64,000 bases of DNA from Streptomyces sp. NBC_01471 (lineage in GTDB: Bacteria; Actinomycetota; Actinomycetes; Streptomycetales; Streptomycetaceae), in assembly GCF_041438865.1 (NCBI RefSeq), contig NZ_CP109450.1, forward strand, positions 1,054,001 to 1,118,000, in the 5' to 3' direction. Positions within the stretch are counted from its first letter, which is position 1. Every line of letters starts with the position of its first letter. The position numbers were made by a program, and so were the translations under genes. Below, one piece after another: positions 7,972 to 16,810 of this stretch. A model generated the notes under the pieces. The model made no database searches. It was not told the origin of the DNA and was given only the letters and a program-made list of their open reading frames with translations.

Positions 7972-8981
7972 TCGACGTACTGGTGGCGGGCGGCGGTCCC
8001 GCCGGGCTGGCCACCGCCGTCCATGCCGCGCTGGCCGGTCTGGAGGCCGTCGTCGTGGAGCCCAGGACCACGCCGGTGGACAAGGCCTGCGGCGAGGGGG
8101 TCATGCCCGGCGGCGCCGCCGCGCTGCGTGCGCTGGGGGTGGCGGTGAGCGGGCGGGAACTGCGCGGCATCCGCTATCTCGACGGCCGGCGCAGCGCCGA
8201 GGCGGCGTTCCGGGGCGGGACCGGACTGGGGATCCGCCGCACGGCGCTGCACTCCGCACTGCACGAGCGCGCCCGCGAGCTGGGCGTACGGATGGTCACG
8301 GGCAAGGTCGGCGAAGTACGCCAGAGCGCCGGGAGCGTCACGGCGGCCGGGCTCACCGCGCGCTGGCTGGTGGCCGCCGACGGCCTGCACTCACCGCTGC
8401 GCCGGGGTCTCGGGCTCGATCTGCCCGGCCGCTCCCCCGGCCGGTACGGGCTGCGCCGCCACTACCGGTGTGCCCCCTGGACCGACTTCGTGGAGGTGCA
8501 CTGGTCCGCGGACGGTGAGGCGTATGTGACCCCGGTCGGCGACGAGCTGGTCGGGGTCGCGGTGCTCAGCCGCAGCCGTCGCGGATACGACGCGCACCTG
8601 GCCGGGTTCCCGGCGCTCCACGCCGCGCTGCACGGGCCGCACGCGAGCGCCGTACGCGGCGCGGGACCGCTCCGCCAGCGGGCAAGGCGCCGGGTAGCCG
8701 GACGGGTGCTGCTCGTCGGGGACGCCGCGGGGTACGTCGATGCCCTCACCGGCGAGGGCATCGCCCTGGCCCTGGCGACCGCCGGAGCGGCCGTGCGCTG
8801 TCTGGCCGCCGGCCGGCCCGCCGACTACGAGGGTGCCTGGCAGCGGCTGACCCGGCGTCACCGGCTGCTGACCGGAGCCCTGCTGTCCTTCAGCGGCAGC
8901 CCGCGGACCGCGGGTCTCGTCGTGCCCGCGGCCGCCCGGATGCCCGCCGCCTTCGCGGCCGCCGTCCACGCGCTCCAGTAG
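7968..8981 (+). CDS. srsC: FAD-dependent oxidoreductase/hydroxylase (SrsC-like)
   Basis: 337 residues. The N-terminal dinucleotide motif GGGPAG (~8-13) and the second FAD motif GDAAGYVDALTGEGI (~245) place it in the group that includes aromatic hydroxylases and geranylgeranyl reductases. The CGEG motif (~43-46) is typical of that group. In the S. griseus pathway SrsC hydroxylates the methylated alkylresorcinol toward a quinone. Because a UbiA prenyltransferase sits next to the operon, reduction of a prenyl chain is an alternative. The GTG start overlaps the srsB stop by 4 nt. Confidence 0.82.
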   Translation: MIDVLVAGGGPAGLATAVHAALAGLEAVVVEPRTTPVDKACGEGVMPGGAAALRALGVAVSGRELRGIRYLDGRRSAEAAFRGGTGLGIRRTALHSALHERARELGVRMVTGKVGEVRQSAGSVTAAGLTARWLVAADGLHSPLRRGLGLDLPGRSPGRYGLRRHYRCAPWTDFVEVHWSADGEAYVTPVGDELVGVAVLSRSRRGYDAHLAGFPALHAALHGPHASAVRGAGPLRQRARRRVAGRVLLVGDAAGYVDALTGEGIALALATAGAAVRCLAAGRPADYEGAWQRLTRRHRLLTGALLSFSGSPRTAGLVVPAAARMPAAFAAAVHALQ

Positions 8982-9185
8982 CCGCACCCTCACGGCACCG
9001 CCTCACCACCCCACCGCAGTGCGGTTCTTGCAGGTGGAGCGGCTCCCATGACGACTTCTCTCACGGACTTGCGGCGGAGCCGGTTCCGCACGCCCCCACC
9101 GCCCTGACATGAACCCGTCGATTACCTCGGTCGGATCTGTAGACCTCCGTACAACTCTCTGCAATTCTCCAACAATTGAACGCAA

Positions 9186-9198
9186 GAAGTCGAACTTC
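9186..9198. promoter_or_regulatory. Inverted repeat ahead of the glucanase gene
   Basis: GAAGT-cga-ACTTC, 20 bp before the ATG at 9218, inside an unusually AT-rich 60-bp stretch that is the likely promoter zone. Its position over or after the start of transcription would suit a repressor. No family can be assigned. Confidence 0.35.
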
Positions 9199-9217
9199 AT
9201 GAGTATGGGGACAGTAG

Positions 9218-12200
9218 ATGACGCGTCACAGAAGAAGTTGGCGGTCCCTGACGGCCGCCTTCGCGACAGCCCTGTTACTGCTCGGACTGCCGGCCCTGTC
9301 CGCCTCGGCCGCGGGCGGACCCGACCTCGCGTCCGGCCGGCCCGCCCGGGCCGCCAGTGCGGCGGCCGAGTACGGAGCGGCGAACATCACCGACGGCAAC
9401 TCCAGCACGTACTGGGAGAGTTCCAGCAGCTCGTTCCCCCAGTGGGTGGAGGCCGACCTCGGCTCGACCGCCCGGGTCGACCAGGTCGTGCTGAAGCTGC
9501 CGGCCGGCTGGGAGAGCCGCAGCCAGACCCTCTCCGTGCAGGGCAGCACGGACGGCACCGGCTACAGCACCCTCTCCGCGTCCGCCGCCCACACCTTCGG
9601 TCCCGGCAACAGCAACACCGTGACGGTCGACTTCCCGGCCACCCGGACCAGATACGTCCGTATCGACATCACGGCCAACTCCGGCTGGCCCAAGGCACAG
9701 CTCGCCGAGCTGGAGGTCCACGCCGCCGACGCCTCGGACTCCTCGGGCAACCTCGCCCTGGGCAGGACGCTGACGGCCGGCAGCTACACGGAGACCTACA
9801 CGGCGGCCCAGGCGAACGACGGCAACCGCGCCACCTACTGGGAGAGCAGGAACAACGCCCTCCCGCAGTGGATCCAGGCCGACCTCGGCGCAGCGGTGCG
9901 GGTCAACCAGGTCGTCCTGCGGCTGCCTGACGGCTGGGGATCACGTACCCAGACGCTGAAGATCCAGGGCAGCACCAACAACACGGACTTCACGGATCTG
10001 ACCGCGTCCAGGGACTACACCTTCAACGCGGCGGGCGGGCAGTCGGCGACGATCTCCTTCGACGCCACCACCACCCGGTACGTGCGGGTGCTGATCACCG
10101 CCAACTCCGCGCAGCCCGCCGGCCAGTTGTCGGAGCTGGAGATCTACGGCCCGGCGGCCGGCGACGTGACCGCACCGACGGCCCCGCAGGGCCTCTCGTA
10201 CACCGAGCCCGCGGGCGGGCAGATCAAGCTCGGCTGGCAGGCGTCGACCGACGCGGTGGGTGTCACCGGCTATGACATCTACGCCAACGGCGAGCTGCGG
10301 TCCTCCGTCGCCGGGAACGTGACGACATACACCGACACCCAGCCGGCCGGGACGACGGTCGCCTACTACGTACGGGCCCACGACGCCGCGGGCAACCAGT
10401 CGGGCAACAGCAACACCGTGACGCGCAAGGGCGACACGGGAGACACCCAGGCCCCCACCGCTCCCGCCAATCTGGCGTTCACCCAGCCGTCCAGCGGTGA
10501 CATCAAGCTGACCTGGGGCGCCTCCACCGACAATGTGAAGGTCACCGGGTACGACATCTACGCCGACGGCGAGCTCAGCAAGTCCGTCGCCGGTGATGTG
10601 ACCACGTACACCGACAGCCGGCCCGCCGACACCACGGTCTCCTACTACGTGCGGGCCAGGGACGCGGCGGGGAACGTCTCGGGCAGCAGCAACACCGTCA
10701 CCCGCCCCGGCGCCACCGGATCCGGTTCCGACCTCGCCAGGTCGAAACCGATCAGCGCGTCGTCCACCGTCTTCACCTTCGCCGCCGAGAACGCCAATGA
10801 CGGTCAGACCAGCACCTACTGGGAAGGCGCCGGGGGCAGCTACCCGAACACACTGACCGTGAAGCTCGGCGCCAACGCCGATGTCGGCTCGGTCGTGCTC
10901 AAGCTCAACCCGGACAGTTCCTGGGCCACCCGGACCCAGAACATCCAGGTCCTGGGGCGCGAACAGAGCGCCACCGCGTTCACGAATCTCGCGGCGGCCA
11001 AGGACTACACCTTCAATCCGTCGAGCCAGAACACCGTCACCATCCCGGTGAACGGACGGGTCGCCGATGTCCAGCTGAAGATCACCTCCAACACCGGTTC
11101 CGCCGCGGGGCAGATCGCGGAGTTCCAGGTCATGGGCGTCCCCGCCCCCAACCCGGACCTCCAGGTCACCAAGATCACGTCCTCGCCGGCCGCGCCGGTC
11201 GAGTCCGACGCCATCAGCCTCTCGGCCACGGTCACCAACAGCGGCACCCAGGCGTCGGCCGCCACCGACCTGGACTTCAGCCTCGGCGGCACCAAGGCGG
11301 GGTCGGCCGCGGTGCCCGCACTCGCCGCGGGTGAGTCGAAGACCGTCTCCGGCTCCATCGGGGCCCGGGACGCGGGAAGTTACCCGCTGAGCGCCGAGGT
11401 CGACCCGGCGGACAAGGTCGTCGAGACGAACGAGGGCAACAACACCTACACCGGTCCGGACCCGCTGGTGGTCAAACCGGTCGCCAGCTCCGATCTGGTG
11501 GCATCCCCGGTCAGCTGGTCGCCCGGCTCCGCCTCCGCCGGTGACACGGTGAAGTTCTCGGTGGCGGTCAAGAACCAGGGCACGGTCGCCTCCGCACCGG
11601 GCGCCCATGCCGTCACCCTGACCGTGACCGACTCGAAGGGCGCCACCGTCAAGACCCTCACCGGCTCGTACTCCGGGGCGATCGCGGCGGGCGGCACCGC
11701 TCCCCCGGTGGACCTCGGCAGCTGGACGGCGGTCAACGGCAGCTACCAGGTGAAGACCGTGATCGCGGACGACGCCAATGAGCTGCCGGTCAAACGGGGC
11801 AACAACACGACCACGCAACCGCTGTTCATCGGGCGGGGCGCGGACATGCCGTACGACAGCTACGAGGCCGAGGACGGCGTCCTGGCGGGCGGCGCCAAGG
11901 TCGTCGGGCCGAACCGGACCGTGGGCGACCTCGCGGGCGAGGCCTCCGGCCGCAAGGCGGTGACGCTCGACAGCACCGGTCAGTCGGTCGAGTTCACCAC
12001 CAAGGCCAGCACCAACACCCTGGTCACCCGGTTCTCCATCCCGGACGCACCGGGCGGTGGCGGCATCAACTCCACCCTGGACCTGTACGTGGACGGCACC
12101 TTCCTCAAGGCCGTCGACCTCACATCGAAGTACGCCTGGCTGTACGGCGCGGAGACCGGCCCCGGGAACGACCCGGGATCCGGCGCCCCCCGCCACATCT

Positions 12201-13513
12201 ACGACGAGGCGAACGTCCTGCTGGGCATGACCGTCCCGGCAGGCCACAAGATCAAGCTCCAGAAGGACGCCGCCAACACCTCGGCGTACGCGATCGACTT
12301 CATCGACACCGAGCAGGCGACAGCGGCGGCGAACCCGGACCCGGCCGCGTACACGGTCCCGGCCGGCTTCTCCCAGCAGGACGTGCAGAACGCACTGGAC
12401 AAGGTACGGATGGACACCACCGGCAAGCTGACCGGTGTCTATCTGCCCGCCGGTGACTACGAGACGTCCAGCAAGTTCCAGGTGTACGGCAAGGCGGTCC
12501 ACGTGGTGGGAGCGGGACCCTGGTTCACCCGGTTCCGCGCACCGTCCTCGCAGGACAACACCGACATCGGCTTCCGCGCCGAAGCCACGGCCAACGGCTC
12601 CTCGTTCGCCGGCTTCGCCTACTTCGGGAACTACACCTCACGGATCGACGGTCCCGGCAAGGTCTTCGACTTCTCCAACGTCTCCGACATCACCATCGAC
12701 AACGTCTGGGACGAGCACACCGTCTGCCTCTACTGGGGTGCCAACACCGACAGCGTCACCATCAAGAACTCCCGGATCCGCGACACCTACGCCGACGGCA
12801 TCAACATGACCAACGGCAGCACGGACAACCACGTGACCAACAACGAGTCACGGGCCACCGGGGACGACAGCTTCGCGCTGTTCTCGGCGATCGACGCCGG
12901 GGGCGCGGACGAGAAGAACAACGTCTTCGAGAACCTGACCTCGCTGCTCACCTGGCGTGCGGCGGGGGTGGCCGTCTACGGGGGCTACGACAACACCTTC
13001 CGCAACATCAGGGTCGCGGACACGCTCGTCTACGCCGGTGTCACGGTCAGTTCGCTGGACTTCGGCTACGCGATGAACGGCTTCGGCACCGATCCGACCA
13101 CCCTGGAGAACATCACCCTGGAGCGGACCGGCGGCCACTTCTGGAACGGCCAGACCTTCCCGGGGATCTGGCTGTTCTCCGCGTCGAAGGTGTTCCAGGG
13201 CATCCGGATCAACGATGTGGACATCGTCGACCCGACGTACAGCGGGATCATGTTCCAGACCAACTACGTGGGAGGGCAGCCGCAGTTCCCGATCAAGGAC
13301 ACGATCCTGACCGACGTCACGATCACCGGCGCCAGGAAGAGCGGCGACGCCTATGACGCCAAGTCCGGCTTCGGCCTCTGGGCGAACGCGATGCCGGAGT
13401 CGGGCCAGGGGCCTGCGGTCGGCGAGGTCACGTTCCACAACCTCAAGATGAGCGGCAACGCCCAGGACATCAAGAACACCACGTCGACCTTCACGATCAA
13501 CAACCAGCCGTAG
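9218..13513 (+). CDS. Secreted multidomain GH87-like alpha-1,3-glucanase (mycodextranase type)
   Basis: 1431 residues, exported by a signal peptide (1-~31, ending SASAA). Order as I read it: two discoidin/F5-8C domains (~36-170, ~178-312), two fibronectin III domains (~317-400, ~411-495), a third discoidin domain (~503-640), two CARDB domains (~645-755, ~758-865), a carbohydrate-binding beta-sandwich starting YEAEDGVLAGG (~878-1035), and a C-terminal right-handed beta-helix (~1045-1431). In the helix, D1193 (YADGIN) and D1216-D1217 (ATGDDSF) have the same 23/24 spacing as the catalytic aspartates described for GH87 alpha-1,3-glucanases. Such enzymes degrade fungal wall alpha-1,3-glucan or dextran-like polymers. 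Family assignment is from architecture and these residues; another beta-helix polysaccharidase is the alternative. Confidence 0.8.
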   Translation: MTRHRRSWRSLTAAFATALLLLGLPALSASAAGGPDLASGRPARAASAAAEYGAANITDGNSSTYWESSSSSFPQWVEADLGSTARVDQVVLKLPAGWESRSQTLSVQGSTDGTGYSTLSASAAHTFGPGNSNTVTVDFPATRTRYVRIDITANSGWPKAQLAELEVHAADASDSSGNLALGRTLTAGSYTETYTAAQANDGNRATYWESRNNALPQWIQADLGAAVRVNQVVLRLPDGWGSRTQTLKIQGSTNNTDFTDLTASRDYTFNAAGGQSATISFDATTTRYVRVLITANSAQPAGQLSELEIYGPAAGDVTAPTAPQGLSYTEPAGGQIKLGWQASTDAVGVTGYDIYANGELRSSVAGNVTTYTDTQPAGTTVAYYVRAHDAAGNQSGNSNTVTRKGDTGDTQAPTAPANLAFTQPSSGDIKLTWGASTDNVKVTGYDIYADGELSKSVAGDVTTYTDSRPADTTVSYYVRARDAAGNVSGSSNTVTRPGATGSGSDLARSKPISASSTVFTFAAENANDGQTSTYWEGAGGSYPNTLTVKLGANADVGSVVLKLNPDSSWATRTQNIQVLGREQSATAFTNLAAAKDYTFNPSSQNTVTIPVNGRVADVQLKITSNTGSAAGQIAEFQVMGVPAPNPDLQVTKITSSPAAPVESDAISLSATVTNSGTQASAATDLDFSLGGTKAGSAAVPALAAGESKTVSGSIGARDAGSYPLSAEVDPADKVVETNEGNNTYTGPDPLVVKPVASSDLVASPVSWSPGSASAGDTVKFSVAVKNQGTVASAPGAHAVTLTVTDSKGATVKTLTGSYSGAIAAGGTAPPVDLGSWTAVNGSYQVKTVIADDANELPVKRGNNTTTQPLFIGRGADMPYDSYEAEDGVLAGGAKVVGPNRTVGDLAGEASGRKAVTLDSTGQSVEFTTKASTNTLVTRFSIPDAPGGGGINSTLDLYVDGTFLKAVDLTSKYAWLYGAETGPGNDPGSGAPRHIYDEANVLLGMTVPAGHKIKLQKDAANTSAYAIDFIDTEQATAAANPDPAAYTVPAGFSQQDVQNALDKVRMDTTGKLTGVYLPAGDYETSSKFQVYGKAVHVVGAGPWFTRFRAPSSQDNTDIGFRAEATANGSSFAGFAYFGNYTSRIDGPGKVFDFSNVSDITIDNVWDEHTVCLYWGANTDSVTIKNSRIRDTYADGINMTNGSTDNHVTNNESRATGDDSFALFSAIDAGGADEKNNVFENLTSLLTWRAAGVAVYGGYDNTFRNIRVADTLVYAGVTVSSLDFGYAMNGFGTDPTTLENITLERTGGHFWNGQTFPGIWLFSASKVFQGIRINDVDIVDPTYSGIMFQTNYVGGQPQFPIKDTILTDVTITGARKSGDAYDAKSGFGLWANAMPESGQGPAVGEVTFHNLKMSGNAQDIKNTTSTFTINNQP

Positions 13514-13542
13514 CTGTCCCGTCAGGATCGGAGCGGGCCTGC

Positions 13543-13572
13543 GGGCCCCGGCCGGGATTCCGGCCGGGGCCC
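13543..13572. terminator. Strong terminator after the glucanase gene
   Basis: 13-bp perfect GC stem (GGGCCCCGGCCGG with its complement) and a GATT loop, 30 bp after the stop at 13513. An outer CGGAGC/GCTCCG pair lengthens it. It also lies 17 bp beyond the end of the convergent monooxygenase gene. Confidence 0.85.
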
Positions 13573-13588
13573 GCTGCTCCGTGCCGGG

Positions 13589-14992
13589 TCAGCCGGTCGC
13601 CGAGCCGGCCAGGGCGGTCGCGGTGCGGTCCCCGCTCCGTGCGGGAGTGTCGAACCACTGGTTGGCGGGGCGCGGCAGACCGTAGTGGTCGCGCAGCGTG
13701 CGCCCCGTGTACTCGGTGCGGAACAGTCCGCGCTCCTGGAGGATCGGCACCACCCGGTCCACGAAGGTCTCAAGACCGGAGGGCAGCACGGCGGGCATGA
13801 TGTTGAACCCGTCGGCCGCTCCGCTGTCGTACCAGTGCTCGATGGTGTCGGCCACCTGCTCCGGCGTACCCGCGAAAGTGCGGTGTCCACGGCCGCCGCC
13901 CAGCCGTCCGATGAGCTGCCGCACCGTCAGCCGTTCGCGCCGGGCCAGCTCCACGACGAGGGTGTACCGGCTCTTCGCCCCCTCGATCTCGTCCTCGGTG
14001 GGAATGCCGTCGGGCAGTTCCTCGTCCAGTGCCAGGTCGTCGGGGGCGATCCTCAGCCGCTCGGCCAGCTGGCGCTTGGCGTACTCGGGCATGATCAGCC
14101 GGTCCAGTTCGGCGTCCAGTTCGCGCGCCTCGGCCTCGGTGTCGCCGATGACCGGGACGATCCCCGGCAGGATCTTGATGCCGACCGGGTCACGGCCCGC
14201 GGCCTGCGCGCGCCGCTTGACGTCCTGGTAGAAGGCGATCCCCTCCTCCAGTGTCTGCTGGGCGGTGAACACCGCCTCCGCGCAGCGGGCCGCGAAGTCC
14301 TTCCCGTCCTCGCTGGAGCCTGCCTGCACCAGCAGCGGATACCCCTGCGGCGGGCGCTGGACGTTCAGCGGTCCGTCGACGCGGAAGTACTCGCCGCTGT
14401 GGTCGATGCGGCGTACGCGGTCCGCCAGTGCGTGCACCCCGCGCTCCTTGTCGGCCACCACGGCGTCGTCGGCCCAGCTGTCCCACAGTTTGGTCGACAC
14501 CTCCACGAACTCGGCGGCCCTGCGGTACCGGTCGCGGTGCAGCGGGGTGTCGTCCAGTCCGAAGTTGCGGGCCGCGTCGGCGCCCGCGGTGGTGACGATG
14601 TTCCAGCCGGCCCGGCCCCCGGAGACATGGTCGAGCGAGGCGAACCTGCGGGCCAGGTTGTACGGCTCGTTGTAGCTGGTGGAAGCGGTGGCGATGAGAC
14701 CGATGTGCTCGGTGGCGCCCGCCAGTGCGGTGAGCAGGACGGTGGGCTCCAGCTTCGCCGCCGGCCGCCTGCCCGGGTCGCCCATCAGGACGGGGCTGTC
14801 GGCGAGGAACAGTGAGTCGAGTCTGCCGCGCTCGGCGATCCGGGCGAGGTTCTTGTAGTGCTCGATGTCGGAGTCGGCGCGCGCCGGGCTCTCGGCGAGC
14901 CGCCAGGACGCCTCGTGGTGCCCGGTGGACATCAGGAACGCGTTCAGGTGCAGCGGGGTGCGGCCGGGGGCGGTACCAGGGGTACGTGGCAT
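13589..14992 (-). CDS. FMN-dependent monooxygenase, NtaA/SnaA/DszA family
   Basis: 467-residue luciferase-like flavin oxidoreductase. The blocks LHLNAFLMSTGHHEASWR, YKNLARIAERGRLDSLFLAD and SGGRAGWNIVTT are characteristic of the nitrilotriacetate/pristinamycin/dibenzothiophene-sulfone monooxygenases. These are two-component enzymes that need FMNH2 from a separate reductase, here supplied by the flavin reductase at the head of the same operon. With an Ssu-type ABC importer between them, the natural role is probably oxidative release of sulfur from an organosulfur compound. The exact substrate cannot be read from the sequence. Start ATG at 14992. Confidence 0.88.
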   Translation of the reverse strand: MPRTPGTAPGRTPLHLNAFLMSTGHHEASWRLAESPARADSDIEHYKNLARIAERGRLDSLFLADSPVLMGDPGRRPAAKLEPTVLLTALAGATEHIGLIATASTSYNEPYNLARRFASLDHVSGGRAGWNIVTTAGADAARNFGLDDTPLHRDRYRRAAEFVEVSTKLWDSWADDAVVADKERGVHALADRVRRIDHSGEYFRVDGPLNVQRPPQGYPLLVQAGSSEDGKDFAARCAEAVFTAQQTLEEGIAFYQDVKRRAQAAGRDPVGIKILPGIVPVIGDTEAEARELDAELDRLIMPEYAKRQLAERLRIAPDDLALDEELPDGIPTEDEIEGAKSRYTLVVELARRERLTVRQLIGRLGGGRGHRTFAGTPEQVADTIEHWYDSGAADGFNIMPAVLPSGLETFVDRVVPILQERGLFRTEYTGRTLRDHYGLPRPANQWFDTPARSGDRTATALAGSATG

Positions 14993-15101
14993 GACGGTGT
15001 CGTCTCCTCAGGAGATACGCGGGTGTACTCGGGGGTGCGCGGGCGTGCCTCAGTAGGTCCCTGGGCACTTGAGCGGGCGTCCGGGGCTGGCGGTCAGGGG
15101 G

Positions 15102-15860
15102 CTAGGAAAGGGCGTCGGCCCGGGGCTCGGGCTCCGTCACGCCGAGGGCGGCGAGCAGGATGTCGCGGTACTCCTGGAACCGGGGATCGCGCCGGGTCCG
15201 GGGTGCGGCGAGGTCGACGGTCAGATCGAGGGAGATCCGGCCGCCGTCCAGGACCAGCACCCGGTCGGCGAGTTCGACCGCCTCGTCGACGTCGTGGGTC
15301 ACGAGCAGCACGGCCGGCCGGTGGCGTTCGTACAGCTCGCGCAGCAGCCCGTGCATCCTGATCCGGGTGAGTGCGTCCAGCGCGCCGAACGGCTCGTCCG
15401 CCAGGAGCAGTTCGGGGTCGCGGACCAGGGCGCGGGCGAGGGCGGCGCGCTGTTGCTCGCCGCCGGACAGTTCGTGCGGCCAGGCCCGCTCGCGGCCCGC
15501 CAGGCCGACCTCGTCCAGGGCGGTCAGCCCGCGCTCCCGGACCCCGGGGCCGCGCACCCCGAGCACCACGTTGTCCAGCAGGCGCAGCCAGGGCAGCAGC
15601 CGGGAGTCCTGGAAGGAGAGCGACACCCGCTCGGGGACGCTGAGTCCGCCCGAGCCGTCGACCGTGTGGTCGAGGCGGGCCACGGCCCGCAGCAGGGTGG
15701 ACTTGCCCGAGCCGCTGGGGCCCAGGAGCGCGGTGAACTCGCCCCGGGCCAGCGTCAGGTCGAGCTCGTGCAGGATGGTCCGGTCGCCGAAGCGGCGCAC
15801 CAGCTTCGTCAGCCGTACGGCCGGAGGCGCGGCGGTCAGCCCGCCAGGGTGCGTCGCCAC
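15102..15860 (-). CDS. ssuB: ABC transporter ATP-binding protein, sulfonate type (SsuB-like)
   Basis: 252 residues from a GTG start that overlaps the permease gene by 25 bp. Walker A GPSGSGKST at 47-55, Q-loop SFQDSRLLPW, signature LSGGEQQR and Walker B LLLADEP are all intact. This is the cytoplasmic ATPase of an importer whose other parts are encoded immediately upstream. The length and the QDSRLLPW block match nitrate/sulfonate/taurine transporters. Confidence 0.9.
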   Translation of the reverse strand: MATHPGGLTAAPPAVRLTKLVRRFGDRTILHELDLTLARGEFTALLGPSGSGKSTLLRAVARLDHTVDGSGGLSVPERVSLSFQDSRLLPWLRLLDNVVLGVRGPGVRERGLTALDEVGLAGRERAWPHELSGGEQQRAALARALVRDPELLLADEPFGALDALTRIRMHGLLRELYERHRPAVLLVTHDVDEAVELADRVLVLDGGRISLDLTVDLAAPRTRRDPRFQEYRDILLAALGVTEPEPRADALS

Positions 15861-16810
15861 GACAGGGCCCTCCTTCCGATCGCCTGGACCAGGGCGTCCG
15901 ATGCGAAGCCGAAGACCCCGTAGACCACAAGACCGACGATGATGACGTCGGACTGCGCGTACTGCTGGGCCTGGAACATCATGTAGCCGATTCCGCTGGT
16001 GGCGTTGATCTGCTCGACCACGATCAGGCCGAGCCAGGAGGCGGTCACACCCAGCCGCAGCCCGACGAAGAAACCGGGCAGCGAACCGGGGCCGACCACC
16101 TTGCGGATGAACTGGACGCGGCTGAGCCCCAGGGATTCCGCCAGCTCCACATACCGGCTGTCGATGCCGGTCAGCGCGGCGTACGTGTTGACGTACACCG
16201 TCACCGCGACCCCGAGGGCGATGACGGTGACCTTCATCTGCTCGCCGATGCCCAGCCAGAGGATCAGCAGCGGCAGCATCGCCAGCGAGGGGATGGCCCG
16301 CTTGATCTGGAGCGGACCGTCGAGCAGGTACTCCCCGGTGCGGCTCAGGCCGGCCGCCACCGCGAGGGCCGTTCCGGCCGCCACCCCGAAGAGGAGCCCG
16401 AGCCCGGCGCGCTGGAGCGAGATCAGCACGTTCGCCTGGAGCCGTCCGTCGGCGGCCAGATCGCCCGCGGTGGAGAGCACGGTGCCGGGCCCGGAGAGGA
16501 TCCTCGGGTCGAGGCAGCCGAGGGCCGACGCGCCCCACCACACGACGACCACGAGTGCCGGTCCGATCAGCCGTCCGAAGGGCACGGCCCGGCCGGGCCC
16601 CAGCCGCCTGCGGGCGGAGCGGCCGGGGGGCCGGGTGCGGGACGGCGGTACGGACTCGGGGTGCTCCGGGCGGGGGCGCGCGGACTCAGGCTGTACGGAA
16701 TCAGGGCGTACGGAATCGGGTCGGGCGGAATCGGGTCGGGCGGCATCGGGGCGTACGGAGTCCGGATGCGCCGGGTCACGGAGCCGGGCGTCCGGCAGTA
16801 CTTCGGTCAT
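15836..16810 (-). CDS. ssuC: ABC transporter permease, sulfonate type (SsuC-like), with repeat N terminus
   Basis: 324 residues. Residues ~75-324 are a standard permease with six hydrophobic helices and the EAA loop (VELAESLGLSRVQFIRKVVGPGSLP). Before it lies a hydrophilic ~70-residue extension made largely of a five-residue repeat (RPDSA, RPDSV, RPDSV, QPESA, HPES), encoded by imperfect 15-bp DNA repeats at about 16670-16770. Family permeases normally lack this. The ATG overlaps the substrate-binding gene stop (ATGA). Confidence 0.88.
   Translation of the reverse strand: MTEVLPDARLRDPAHPDSVRPDAARPDSARPDSVRPDSVQPESARPRPEHPESVPPSRTRPPGRSARRRLGPGRAVPFGRLIGPALVVVVWWGASALGCLDPRILSGPGTVLSTAGDLAADGRLQANVLISLQRAGLGLLFGVAAGTALAVAAGLSRTGEYLLDGPLQIKRAIPSLAMLPLLILWLGIGEQMKVTVIALGVAVTVYVNTYAALTGIDSRYVELAESLGLSRVQFIRKVVGPGSLPGFFVGLRLGVTASWLGLIVVEQINATSGIGYMMFQAQQYAQSDVIIVGLVVYGVFGFASDALVQAIGRRALSWRRTLAG

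Noticed and set aside
9941-12502. 853-codon open frame antisense to the glucanase gene
   Set aside because: Arg/Gly/Val-rich shadow of a highly GC-biased gene; no ribosome site or domain, and the plus-strand protein is clearly real.
16670-16770. CRISPR-like short repeats
   Set aside because: They are contiguous 15-bp coding repeats without spacers inside the permease gene.
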